DNA of 64,000 bases, taken from the NCBI RefSeq assembly GCF_045032955.1, contig NZ_JBJFZU010000005.1, positions 221,340 to 285,339 on the forward strand. The letters run 5' to 3'. The number at the start of each line of letters is the position of its first letter. Position 1 is the first letter of the stretch. Below the pieces are notes generated by a model. That model saw only the letters and a list, made by a program, of their open reading frames with translations. It did no database searches and was not told the DNA's origin. Source of the DNA: Ornithinicoccus sp045032955 (GTDB taxonomy: Bacteria; Actinomycetota; Actinomycetes; Actinomycetales; Dermatophilaceae). The position numbers and the translations under genes were made by a program. Below, in pieces: positions 37,055 through 45,535 of this stretch.

Positions 37055-38751
37055 CGTGCTGCCTCCACCCCGGCTGCTGCGGCCTGCAACTCGGCCACCG
37101 CACCGGGCGACATCGGCGCCGACGCCAGAGCCCGGTCGAAACGGAACCGTTCCGCCTCGTAGAGCTGCTCCACCCGGCGCATCAGCGCCTGGCGCGCCTT
37201 GACCGCCATCGCCCGCACCGCCTGGTCACCGAAGACCGCCTCCAGCAGCCGTTGGGCCAGCACGGCCGAGCCGGCCCCGACCGCCACCTCGGCGCCGGTC
37301 GGGATGAGGGCGGTCGCGCTGAAGACGACGATCATCAGCAGCACACCGAGGCCGTTGACACCGAAGGCGAGGTAGCGGGCGGTCGCCCGCCGGGAGCCCG
37401 CCTCCTCCCGGACCAGCTCCAGGAGCTCGCCCTGCCAGTCCCGGATCAGCCGTTCGACCTGCTCGGACAGGTCCGGGGAGGCCTTGCCCAGGCCGGGGTG
37501 GGCGGCCAGCAGGCCGGGTCCTCCGGGGGACGTGCGCCAGGCGCGGGCGGCGGTGCCGGCGGCGACCTGGCCGTGCGAGGTGATGAGCGCCGCGGCCCCG
37601 GTCTGCAGCGCCTCGCCGAGCGGTTCGGGGGCGAAGTCCCGGCCGGTGAGGAAGGCGCCGAGGCGGTCCCGGACCCGGCCGATCCCGGCCTCGACCGAGC
37701 GCAGGAACTCCCCGGTGCCGACCAGCTCGTGCCACCGGGCGAGCACCTCCCCGCGCAGCAGCGACCCGTCCTGCACGCCCTGGTCGACACCGCGCGCTGC
37801 GTCCCGGTATGCCGTCGCCGCGGCCACCGACAGCACGTCACCGGCCGCCAGCTGCCCGGCACCGGCGGCGGCCAGGGTGGCGGCGCGCCGGTCGAGCGAG
37901 GCCAGGGTTCCGGTGAGCGTGCGCCGGATCACCACGGAGCGGGCGCGGGCGTCCCCGGCCAACGACTGCAGCCAGCCGCGCAGCCGCGCGCTGCTGCGCT
38001 CGGGGACCCGTCCGTCGACGAGGTCGTCCTCGCCGATGGTGAAGATCGGCGACTGACCCAGGCCCTGCTTGCGCAGCATGGACGCCAGGTGCACCCGCAC
38101 CTGGCCCATCGCCTCCGGCGGGACCCGGTTGAGGACGACGGCGACCGCGGTGCCCCGCTCGCTCGCCTCCCGCAGCAGGTCCCAGGGGACGGCGTCGGCA
38201 TACCGCGCGGCGGTGGTGACGAAGAGCCACAGGTCGGCCGCGGCGAGCAGCTCCTTGGAGAGCCGGCGGTTCTCCCGGACGACGGAGTCGATGTCGGGGG
38301 CGTCCAGCAGGGCCAACCCGGCCGGGAGCGCGGCCGAGGCCACCAACCGCACCGAGGCCGGGTCCTCGACCCGGTCGGCGGCGCCGGTGACCCGGGCCAG
38401 GTCGGGCAGGATCCGACTCCCGGTGAACCAGGCGGCGTCGCTCTCGTGGTGAACCAGGACCGAGGACCGGGTGGTCGGCCGGATCACCCCGGCGCGGGTG
38501 ACCTGCTCCCCCACCACCGAGTTGACCAACGTGGACTTACCGGCGCCGGTGGACCCGCCGACCACCGCCAGCAGGGGCGCGTCCAGGGAGCGCAGCCGCG
38601 GCAGCACGTAGTCGTCCAGCTGCTCGCGCAGCTCACGCTGCAGGGCCCTCGAGGCCTCCGCGTCGTCGAGCTCCAGCGGCAGGCCGACCTCGCCGGTCGC
38701 CGACCGTAGCCGTTCGACGGCAGCGAGCAGCGCAGCGGGATCGGAGGTCAC
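37051..38751 (-). CDS. dynamin-like GTPase (first of pair)
   Basis: 566 residues. G1 GGSTGAGKSTLVN, Thr in IRPTTRSSV, G3 DAPDIDS, G4 NRVP, then a long helical region and a hydrophobic hairpin at about 490-540 (YLAFGVNGLGVLLMIVVFSATALI). GTG 38751 chosen; longer reading has no conserved sequence. Transcribed just downstream of tyrA with a 53-bp gap and coupled to the next GTPase by a 4-bp overlap. Confidence 0.82.
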   Translation of the reverse strand: MTSDPAALLAAVERLRSATGEVGLPLELDDAEASRALQRELREQLDDYVLPRLRSLDAPLLAVVGGSTGAGKSTLVNSVVGEQVTRAGVIRPTTRSSVLVHHESDAAWFTGSRILPDLARVTGAADRVEDPASVRLVASAALPAGLALLDAPDIDSVVRENRRLSKELLAAADLWLFVTTAARYADAVPWDLLREASERGTAVAVVLNRVPPEAMGQVRVHLASMLRKQGLGQSPIFTIGEDDLVDGRVPERSSARLRGWLQSLAGDARARSVVIRRTLTGTLASLDRRAATLAAAGAGQLAAGDVLSVAAATAYRDAARGVDQGVQDGSLLRGEVLARWHELVGTGEFLRSVEAGIGRVRDRLGAFLTGRDFAPEPLGEALQTGAAALITSHGQVAAGTAARAWRTSPGGPGLLAAHPGLGKASPDLSEQVERLIRDWQGELLELVREEAGSRRATARYLAFGVNGLGVLLMIVVFSATALIPTGAEVAVGAGSAVLAQRLLEAVFGDQAVRAMAVKARQALMRRVEQLYEAERFRFDRALASAPMSPGAVAELQAAAAGVEAAR

Positions 38752-38804
38752 CCGCCCAGTGTGCCGGGCGCCCTGGTCGCCACCAAGACGAACCGCCGGA
38801 GGGC

Positions 38805-39950
38805 TCAGGCGCGGGCGCTGTCCGCGTGCGCGAGGAGTCCCTGGGACTCGGCGAGGAAGCGTCCGGCGTGGTCGCCGAACCACTCCTCCACCTCACCGAA
38901 CTGCCGCACGAACGCCTCCCGGTCCCCGGTGCGGAGCAGCTCGATGGCCCGGGAGTACCGCTCGTGGTAGCGCTCGATCAGCTCCAGGGCGTCGGTCGAG
39001 CCGGTGATGATGTCGAAGTACAGCTCGGCGTCCTGGGCGAAGAGGCGCCCGACCATGATGAGCTCGAGGCGGTAGATCGGCGAGGACAGCGCGAGCAGGG
39101 TGTCCAGGTCACGGTCCTCGTGAGCCAGGTGCCAGCCGTAGGCGAAGGTCGAGAAGTGCCGCAGCGCCTGGATCAGGCCCATCGCGTGGTCGTGCTCGTC
39201 GGCGTCGACCTCGTGCATCCGGGCCCCCCAGAGGCGGACCTGCTCCAGCAACCAGACGCTGGCGTCGGGGTCGCGGCCGGGCACGTGTGCGACGACCTGC
39301 TTGGCGAAGCTGTCCACGTCGGGGCCGAACATCGGGTGCAGCCCGAGCACCGGGCCGGGGTGCTGCTCCAGCATGGCCGCCATCACCGACCGCTTGGTGG
39401 AGGTCAGGTCGACCAGCAGGCAGTCGGCGGGAAGCGGCGGCAGCGAGCGCACCACGTCGACCGTGTCGTGGATGGGCACCGAGACCAGCACCATCCCGGC
39501 GCCGGCGACCGCGGCGGCCACCTGCTCGGGGGTGTCGTCGCGCTCGACGACGCGGACGTCATACCCGGAGAGGGTGAACATCCGCCCGAAGAGGGCGCCC
39601 ATCCTGCCGGCCCCGCCGACGACGACGACGGGCCCGAGCCCGGGGGCACGGCGGGTGAAGCCCATGTTCTTCTCGTGGGTGTAGGCCTCGCGCATGCACC
39701 GGCGCAGCACGTCCTCGATCAGGTCCGGGGACAGCCCGCGCTGCTGGGCGAGCTCGCGCTTGGCGGCGATCATCGCGCGCTCCCGGTCGGGGGCGTAGAT
39801 GGGCAGGCCGTGCTTGCCCTTGACCTCCCCGACCTCGGCGACCAGCTCGAGGCGCCGGGCGAGCAGCTCCAGCAGCTGGCCGTCGACCTCGTCGATCTGG
39901 GCGCGCAGGGCACCCAGCGGCGCCTCCGGGCCGCCTGCAACATCCGTCAT
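38805..39950 (-). CDS. tyrA: bifunctional chorismate mutase / prephenate dehydrogenase (T-protein)
   Basis: 381 residues. Chorismate mutase (AroQ type, 10-95): LRAQIDEVDGQLLELLARRLELVAEVGEVKGKHGLPIY. Prephenate dehydrogenase (105-375): VVVVGGAGRMGALFGRMFTLSGY, VSVPIHDTVDVV, GLHPMFGPD, IQALRHFSTFAYGWHL, SSPIYRLELIMVGRLFAQD. Together it makes 4-hydroxyphenylpyruvate from chorismate for tyrosine. This fused form and its wording are those of enterobacterial TyrA over the full length; most actinobacteria have separate enzymes, so transfer is plausible. Codon use and GC match the neighbours. Confidence 0.95.
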   Translation of the reverse strand: MTDVAGGPEAPLGALRAQIDEVDGQLLELLARRLELVAEVGEVKGKHGLPIYAPDRERAMIAAKRELAQQRGLSPDLIEDVLRRCMREAYTHEKNMGFTRRAPGLGPVVVVGGAGRMGALFGRMFTLSGYDVRVVERDDTPEQVAAAVAGAGMVLVSVPIHDTVDVVRSLPPLPADCLLVDLTSTKRSVMAAMLEQHPGPVLGLHPMFGPDVDSFAKQVVAHVPGRDPDASVWLLEQVRLWGARMHEVDADEHDHAMGLIQALRHFSTFAYGWHLAHEDRDLDTLLALSSPIYRLELIMVGRLFAQDAELYFDIITGSTDALELIERYHERYSRAIELLRTGDREAFVRQFGEVEEWFGDHAGRFLAESQGLLAHADSARA

Positions 39951-39994
39951 GGCGATCGATCCTAGACGCCCACGCCCTAGACTTTGACCGGTCA

Positions 39995-40067
<73 letters not shown>

Positions 40068-40165
40068 CCCGCGTGACGAGCCGCCGACCTGTTGCCGACG
40101 GGGCCGGATAGGGACATAGGCTGTCGACGGTCATCCCCGGAACGACCCGTCAGTGGAGGAACCGT

Positions 40166-41116
40166 ATGTGTCGAGTGCTCGCGTTCATCGGACCGGAGAC
40201 CCCGCTGGAGCATCTGCTCCTCACGCCCACGAACAGCCTGGTCAACCAGGCCCTCGACCCTGAGCGCCACCCGGAGCTGCAGCTGGCCGGGTGGGGCTTC
40301 GGCGCCTGGAGCGAGCACCTCCTCAAGCCCGAGGAGCCCTTCATCTACCGCCGCCCCACCGCCGCCTTCTATGACGACAACCTCGAGCACGTCGTCCCGA
40401 GCCTGCGCGCCAGCACGATGCTCGCCCACGTGCGGGCCTCCGCCTACGACGCGCAGGTCGTGCTGGCCGACGAGAACTGCCACCCCTTCTCGTTCACCGG
40501 GACCCCCTGGATCGTCGCGCAGAACGGCTACCTGCCGAACTGGCAGCTGCTGCAGCGGGAGCTGCTGCAGCACTGCCAGGACAGGTACCTGAAGCAGATG
40601 CGGGGCAACACCGACACGGAGTTCCTCTACGTCCTCCTGCTCTCCCTGCTCGAGGGCGACAGCGACGAGGACGTCCAGCGCGCGGTCGAGACGATGGTCC
40701 CGCTGATCGCCGCGGCGATGGCGGACCTCGACCTCCCCGGCCTGACCAAGCTGAAGATGGCCCTGGTCTCGGTGGACCGGATCATCGGGGTCAACGTCGG
40801 TCTCGGACTCCAGGGCGAGACGAACCCGACCGGTGACTGGCAGGAGCTGCGCGAGTCCGGTCCGGGCACGGACGACTTCGCCCTGTCGATGCTCCTGGAG
40901 CCGATGTACTTCCTGATGGGTCGCCACTTCGACAGGGACCCGGCGACCTACGACTTCGAGACGTGCGAGGAGGACGAGGCGACGGGGGCCATCTTCGCCT
41001 CCGAGGCACTGACCGACGACACCGACGGCTGGTCGCATCTCAACTTCGGCGAGATGGTGTTCCTCAGCAACGAGGGCGGGAAGGTGACCAAGACCGTCAC
41101 CACGCTGTCGATGTAG
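40166..41116 (+). CDS. class II glutamine amidotransferase domain protein
   Basis: 316 residues beginning MCRVLAFIG, so Cys2 becomes the N-terminal nucleophile after Met removal, as in Ntn glutaminases. Typical features: GWGFGAWSE, RASTMLAHVRASAY, HPFSFTGTPWIVAQNGYL (the H-P-F and Asn/Gly oxyanion region). It resembles YafJ-type stand-alone amidotransferases. GGAGG lies before ATG. Its partner synthetase is not nearby; acceptor unknown. Confidence 0.88.
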   Translation: MCRVLAFIGPETPLEHLLLTPTNSLVNQALDPERHPELQLAGWGFGAWSEHLLKPEEPFIYRRPTAAFYDDNLEHVVPSLRASTMLAHVRASAYDAQVVLADENCHPFSFTGTPWIVAQNGYLPNWQLLQRELLQHCQDRYLKQMRGNTDTEFLYVLLLSLLEGDSDEDVQRAVETMVPLIAAAMADLDLPGLTKLKMALVSVDRIIGVNVGLGLQGETNPTGDWQELRESGPGTDDFALSMLLEPMYFLMGRHFDRDPATYDFETCEEDEATGAIFASEALTDDTDGWSHLNFGEMVFLSNEGGKVTKTVTTLSM

Positions 41117-41150
41117 GCGGCCGGGCCGTCGCGGCCCCGGGCCATCGGAG

Positions 41151-43136
41151 TCAGGCCGACGTCCTCGGTATGCGGTCGCGCACCGTCTCCTCGTGCACCG
41201 TCTCGGACCTGCCGTCCCGCTCGGCGGTGGCCCGGACCGTGTTCTCCAGGACGAAGGTGTCCGCGTCGCAGGTGATCACCGACCGGGTCTGCACCTCGGC
41301 CGCCCAGCGGTCGTTGCTGAGCCGGATCCGCCAGTGCGACTCGGTCCGCGGTGAGGACGGGTCCCCCTCCCGGATGAGGTACACCTCGCGGGCCGACTCC
41401 AGGAACTCCAGCCCGTCGGGGTAGCGGCGGGTGCCGCCGTAGCCCGGGTCGACCTCGATCGTCGTCTCCCCGGCCGCCACGTCGTGGCGGACCACCCTGG
41501 CCGGCCGGGGGTCCTCGGCGCCGTCCGGCACGGTGATCGGGATCGGACGGGCGTGGCGCGCCGGCCCGAAGGCGACCGGCACTGCGCCGGGGTCCACCAA
41601 CGGCAGGGTCATCGAGCTCGCGGCCAGGTCGACCTCGAGGGCGTCGTCGACGCCGTGCGGCCACACCCACGGCCAGTAGTGGTTGCTGAGCGCGACCCGG
41701 ATGCGGTGCCCGGGCCGGAAGTGGTGCCCCGCGGCCACCAGCGGCACCTCCACCTCGACGTCCTCGCCGACCGGCAAGGGCACCGACCGGTCCATGCCGT
41801 CCCTCTTCAGCAGGTTCAGCACGCCCCGGCTCACCAGGGTCGAGGGCCCGTCCGGGGCGACGTCGCAGAGGCGTACGACCACGTGCCCGCGGTCGTGGGT
41901 GGAGCGCAGCCGGAGCCTGGCCACCGCGGTGCCCAGCAGCTCCACGGCGACCTCCCCGACGGGGTGGTCCAGGCATACCGAACGACCGTCCTCGGCCCGC
42001 TGGTCCGGCGGCAGGTCGGCCGGGTTCCCGAACGGGAAGAACCTGCCCGCGTCCTGCCCGGTCGCCCACGGGGACCGGACCGTGACCCGCCCGTGCCCCA
42101 GGGTGAGCTCGCGGCGGGGAACCTCGCCGGGCCAGTCCACCCCCACCCAGCGGCCCTGCTGCTCGGCGACGTAAGGAGCCGGTGGCCCCGGGTCGGTGAC
42201 CCAGGCGCGCAGGTCCGGCTCGGCCTCGACGCCGGTGTCGGCGCCCTTGAGCCACCGGTCCCACCAGCGCAGTGTCTCGCCGAGGAAGTCGATGCCGGGT
42301 CCCGGGGCCAGCCCCCGGTCCGGGTACTGGTGCGACCAGGGGCCGATGATCCCCTTGACCGGGGCGTCCAGGCGGGTCAGCAGCCGCAGCACCGCGTCCC
42401 GGTAGGGGTCGGCCCAGCCGCCGACGGCCAGCACCGCCGCCCGGATGCCGGCGTAGTTCTCGCTGACGCTTCCGTGGCGCCAGTACCCGTCCCGCTCCTG
42501 GTGGGCGAGCCAGACCGGTCCCAAGGGGCGCTGGTGCTGCAGCCGCTCACGCCACCGCTGCACCCACCCGGGGCCGACCACCTCGGGCCGGGGCGGCCGG
42601 GAGGCGAAGGCCAGCATGGTGCCGGCCCACCCCGCCATGTCGATGGCCAGCACCGCACCCCCCACGTAGTGCACGTCGTTGTCGTAGCGGTCGTCGGTCG
42701 AGCAGACCGTCACCACCGCCTTCAGCGCCTCCGGGGCACGCTCGGCGATCTGCAAGGAGTTGAACCCTCCCCAGGAGATGCCGAACATGCCGACGGCACC
42801 GCTCGACCACGGCTGCCGGGCCAACCACTCGACGACCGCGACCCCGTCGTCCAGCTCGACCGGCGAGTACTCGTCCTCGAAGAGTCCTTCCGAGCTGCCG
42901 GTGCCACGCACGTCGACGCGCACCGAGGCATACCCGTGCGCGGCGTAGTAGGGATGCCGTTCGCTGTCCCGCACCGAGGTCCAGTCGTCGAGGCGGTAGG
43001 GCAGGTACTCCAGCAGCACCGGTACCGGTATGCCCTCGGCACCGGTGGGCAGCCACACGCGCGCCCGGAGCCGCACCCCGTCGGCCATCGGGATCCAGAG
43101 GTCACGGACCTCGATGGTGGCCGGGTCGATGTCCAC
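41151..43136 (-). CDS. CocE/NonD family hydrolase
   Basis: 661 residues. X-Pro dipeptidyl-peptidase-like alpha/beta hydrolase (residues 15-330): GYASVRVDVRGTGSSEG, nucleophile Ser121 in GISWGGFNS, and a His in GPWSHQYPD. The C-terminal jelly-roll (350-560) follows. Family members hydrolyse esters or amides such as cocaine, glutaryl-acylase substrates or X-Pro peptides; substrate unknown. GTG 43136 has GGAGG 4 nt upstream; GTG 43166 is the alternative. Confidence 0.88.
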   Translation of the reverse strand: MDIDPATIEVRDLWIPMADGVRLRARVWLPTGAEGIPVPVLLEYLPYRLDDWTSVRDSERHPYYAAHGYASVRVDVRGTGSSEGLFEDEYSPVELDDGVAVVEWLARQPWSSGAVGMFGISWGGFNSLQIAERAPEALKAVVTVCSTDDRYDNDVHYVGGAVLAIDMAGWAGTMLAFASRPPRPEVVGPGWVQRWRERLQHQRPLGPVWLAHQERDGYWRHGSVSENYAGIRAAVLAVGGWADPYRDAVLRLLTRLDAPVKGIIGPWSHQYPDRGLAPGPGIDFLGETLRWWDRWLKGADTGVEAEPDLRAWVTDPGPPAPYVAEQQGRWVGVDWPGEVPRRELTLGHGRVTVRSPWATGQDAGRFFPFGNPADLPPDQRAEDGRSVCLDHPVGEVAVELLGTAVARLRLRSTHDRGHVVVRLCDVAPDGPSTLVSRGVLNLLKRDGMDRSVPLPVGEDVEVEVPLVAAGHHFRPGHRIRVALSNHYWPWVWPHGVDDALEVDLAASSMTLPLVDPGAVPVAFGPARHARPIPITVPDGAEDPRPARVVRHDVAAGETTIEVDPGYGGTRRYPDGLEFLESAREVYLIREGDPSSPRTESHWRIRLSNDRWAAEVQTRSVITCDADTFVLENTVRATAERDGRSETVHEETVRDRIPRTSA

Positions 43137-43189
43137 GAAACCTCCGGGTGGTCGTTCGAGTCGCACGGTATGGCGGCGACCCGGACACC

Positions 43190-43660
43190 CTAGGTCGTCG
43201 ATCGGGCCGACGTGGCCGGCCGATCCGGTGCGGTCCACCGGTCCACGAGCAGCCCGGTGAGCCACAGACCGATGACGGTGCCGCCGACGGCCCGGACCAG
43301 GAAGGCGACGTTGATCCCGGTCAGCACCGCAGAGTACGCGCCGGCGGGGAGCAGCGCCGTCAGGGCCAGCTCCAGCAGGATCGACCCCAGCCAGAGGGAC
43401 ACCCCGACCCAGACCAGCGAGATGGGGTGGTCCCGCAGGGGCAGCCGACCGGTGCTGCGCGTCAGGATCGCCAGCCCCAGCATCACCACCCCCACGGCGA
43501 GCAGCAGCGTCCCCACCAGGGGCAACAGCCCCAGCAGGACGTACCCGGCATGGTCCAGCGGTGTCCCCGGAGCAGCCGGACCCGAGCGGCGCCACGGCAC
43601 GCTCAGAAGAGTCCCTACGACAGCAACGAGAAGTCCGATGGCTGCCACTCTGCGTACCAT
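43190..43660 (-). CDS. small integral membrane protein, four helices
   Basis: 156 residues with about four hydrophobic segments (VAAIGLLVAVVGTLLSV, HAGYVLLGLLPLVGTLLLAVGVVMLGLAI, VWVGVSLWLGSILLELALTALL, AFLVRAVGGTVIGLWLTGLLV). No named family recognised. GAGGAG immediately precedes ATG 43660, so the true start might be the GTG nine bases later. Divergent from the glyoxalase-like gene. Confidence 0.65.
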   Translation of the reverse strand: MVRRVAAIGLLVAVVGTLLSVPWRRSGPAAPGTPLDHAGYVLLGLLPLVGTLLLAVGVVMLGLAILTRSTGRLPLRDHPISLVWVGVSLWLGSILLELALTALLPAGAYSAVLTGINVAFLVRAVGGTVIGLWLTGLLVDRWTAPDRPATSARSTT

Positions 43661-43750
43661 CTCCTCACCGTACGGGACAGGACCGATGCCATCCACGGTC
43701 CGAGTCCTGAGGGCCTTCCACAGGTCGTCCTCTCGCCTCGAAGGAGAGCC

Positions 43751-44194
43751 ATGCCCCGCATCCAGCGCTTCGACCACGTCGGCATCACCGTCGCCGACCT
43801 CGACGCCGTCCAGGACTTCTTCGTCCGTCTCGGGCTCGAGGTCGCGGGTGAGCGGATGGTCGTGGAGGGCGAGTTCCTGGACACCGTCATCGGTATGCCC
43901 GGATCCCGCACCGAGATCGTGATGCTGAGCACGCCCGGGGGTGACACCACCCTCGAGCTCTCGCGCTTCCTTCGGCCGGGCCACCTTCCCGGATCGCCCA
44001 CCGCGATGGCGAACGAGCTGGGGCTGCGCAACGTCGCCTTCGAGGTGGACGACCTCGGGGCGCTGGTCGCGGCGCTCGCTGCCGACGGGTTCGGGCTGGT
44101 CGGTGGCATCGGCACCTACGAGGGCGCCTGAACGATGGCCTACGTCCGCGGACCGGAGGGGATCATCGTCTCCCTGGCCGAGCGGATCGGCTGA
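43751..44194 (+). pseudogene. VOC/glyoxalase-fold gene interrupted by an in-frame UGA
   Basis: The frame opens at ATG 43751 (AAGGAG upstream) with MPRIQRFDHVGITVADLDAVQDFFVRLGLEV and runs through LGLRNVAFEVDD to GTYEGA, then meets TGA at 44129-44131. In the same frame it continues TMAYVRGPEGIIVSLAERIG to TGA at 44192. In this family the position is Trp (pattern GxYE..W(R)MAYVRGPEGI), so TGG appears to have become TGA. The first 126 residues would lack the last beta strand and the metal-ligand Glu in PEG. Either a recent pseudogene, UGA readthrough or a base-call error. Confidence 0.85.
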
Positions 44195-44206
44195 GCGGCT
44201 GGGGCG

Positions 44207-44911
44207 TCACGGCGCCCACCAGGTGTGCACGAGGTACCCGTAGCTGAGGTGCCGACGCCCCGGGTACGCGTCGAGCCACCCCTGGGCCAGCTCGGCGGGA
44301 AACTCCAGCCGCAGCACCGCCTCGAGGTCGGCCCGCGAGTCGAACTGCCAGGAGCTCAGGACGGGGGTGGTGGCGGCCCCCTGCTCAGCCCACCAGCCAC
44401 GGGCATACCGGTCCTGTCCCTGCGGCGCCGCCCAGGAGCTGGCGGTGAGCAGCTCGGCGAACTCCCCCTGCTCGGTGTCGTTGTCGACGACCACCAGGGC
44501 ACCCCCGGGGCGGAGCACCCGGGCCACCTCCGCGAGGCCGGCCGAGGGGTCGAACCGTGGGTGCGGGAAGAAGTAGGCGAACCGTGCGTGCACGACGTCG
44601 GCGGACGCGTCCTCGAGGGGGATGCTCTCGGCCGAGCCGTGCAGCACCGTCGCACCCCCGGCGCGAGCCCGCGCCGGGCCCAGCAGCGACGCGTCGGGCT
44701 CCACCCCGACGACCCGCGCGGCCTCCTGGTAGCGCGGGAGCCAGAACCCCGACCCGCAGCCCACGTCGACCAGCGTGCGGCCGTCCCACGGGGCCTGCTC
44801 CTGCAGCGCGGACCAGAGCCGGCCCTCGCGGTCGATGGCCGCGTTCTCGATGTCGTAGACGGCGGGGTCGACCGCCTGGTTGCCCGAGGGTACGAAGTCC
44901 GTGAAGCTCAC
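44207..44911 (-). CDS. class I SAM-dependent methyltransferase
   Basis: 234 residues. SAM-binding motif I LVDVGCGSGFWLP, acidic motif II VVGVEPD, SAESIPLEDASADVVHARFAYFF, and motif V RVLRPGGALVVVDND, as in Methyltransferase_11 proteins. Substrate unknown. ATG 44911. Convergent with the broken VOC gene, 12 bp apart. Confidence 0.88.
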   Translation of the reverse strand: MSFTDFVPSGNQAVDPAVYDIENAAIDREGRLWSALQEQAPWDGRTLVDVGCGSGFWLPRYQEAARVVGVEPDASLLGPARARAGGATVLHGSAESIPLEDASADVVHARFAYFFPHPRFDPSAGLAEVARVLRPGGALVVVDNDTEQGEFAELLTASSWAAPQGQDRYARGWWAEQGAATTPVLSSWQFDSRADLEAVLRLEFPAELAQGWLDAYPGRRHLSYGYLVHTWWAP

Positions 44912-45021
44912 GGGGCCGCAGCATGCCCGGTCGACCGTCCTCGCACAACGGCTTTTCGCGCGGCCAGCGACGGGTGCTGATCCAGGTCGCCCGCACCGGC
45001 CCCATCGGCGACCCTGGAAGC

Positions 45022-45252
45022 ATGACGAAGCACACGCTGACCATCACCCTGGACGCGGACATCACCGACGAGGACGCCCTCGTCGAGTCGGTGCAGTCCG
45101 CGACCCCCGAGGACTCGCTCTCCCCCGACGACATCCGCGCCGAGGACCGTGCCGCCGCCAGCCTGGTGGCCGGTGTGTCCAAGGCCCTCAAGGACCTCTC
45201 GGTCCCGGGGGTGGAGATCAGCGAGCCGAAGGTCGCTGCCCGGGACGAGTAG
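45022..45252 (+). CDS. small acidic hypothetical protein
   Basis: 76 residues, MTKHTLTITLDADITDEDALVES followed by acidic and helical sequence. No domain recognised. Ribosome-binding site weak (GGAAG close to ATG). Its end overlaps the convergent small membrane protein gene by 35 bp. Confidence 0.5.
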   Translation: MTKHTLTITLDADITDEDALVESVQSATPEDSLSPDDIRAEDRAAASLVAGVSKALKDLSVPGVEISEPKVAARDE

Positions 45253-45535
45253 GCCCACGCCGCGAGCCGAGGGCATACCCCACCAGTCCGGACAGCAGCA
45301 GCGCCCCCAGCGCGAGGAGCAGCAGCCCCCACAGCTGGTCCGGGAAGAACATGTAGGGCAGCCCCGCCTCGGCGGGCAGCGGCTGGTAGGCGAACCAGCC
45401 GAAGGACCGGGTCCGGCCGGGGTCTGCCACGAGGACCCCGCCCACCAGCAGCGCCACGGCGAGCACGACCGCGGCCCAGAAGCGACGCCCGCGCGGTGCG
45501 CGTGTGTCGCTCGCCCCTTGCTGTGCCCCCATCAT
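45218..45535 (-). CDS. small two-helix membrane protein coupled to the PrsW gene
   Basis: 105 residues. Two hydrophobic segments, FWAAVVLAVALLVGGVLVA (19-37) and LWGLLLLALGALLLSGLVGYALG (68-90), with a conserved-looking YMFFPDQ between. Its ATG 45535 overlaps the stop of the PrsW-type protease by ATGA, so the two are translated together; it could be a subunit or substrate of the protease (inference). Confidence 0.65.
   Translation of the reverse strand: MMGAQQGASDTRAPRGRRFWAAVVLAVALLVGGVLVADPGRTRSFGWFAYQPLPAEAGLPYMFFPDQLWGLLLLALGALLLSGLVGYALGSRRGPTRPGQRPSAR

Noticed and set aside
41117..41150. Terminator between the amidotransferase and CocE genes
   Set aside because: GC-rich inverted segments are present but pairing is imperfect and ambiguous.
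44129..44131. Selenocysteine codon in the VOC gene
   Set aside because: The family has Trp, not Cys or Sec, at this position, and no SECIS-like hairpin or sel genes were seen.
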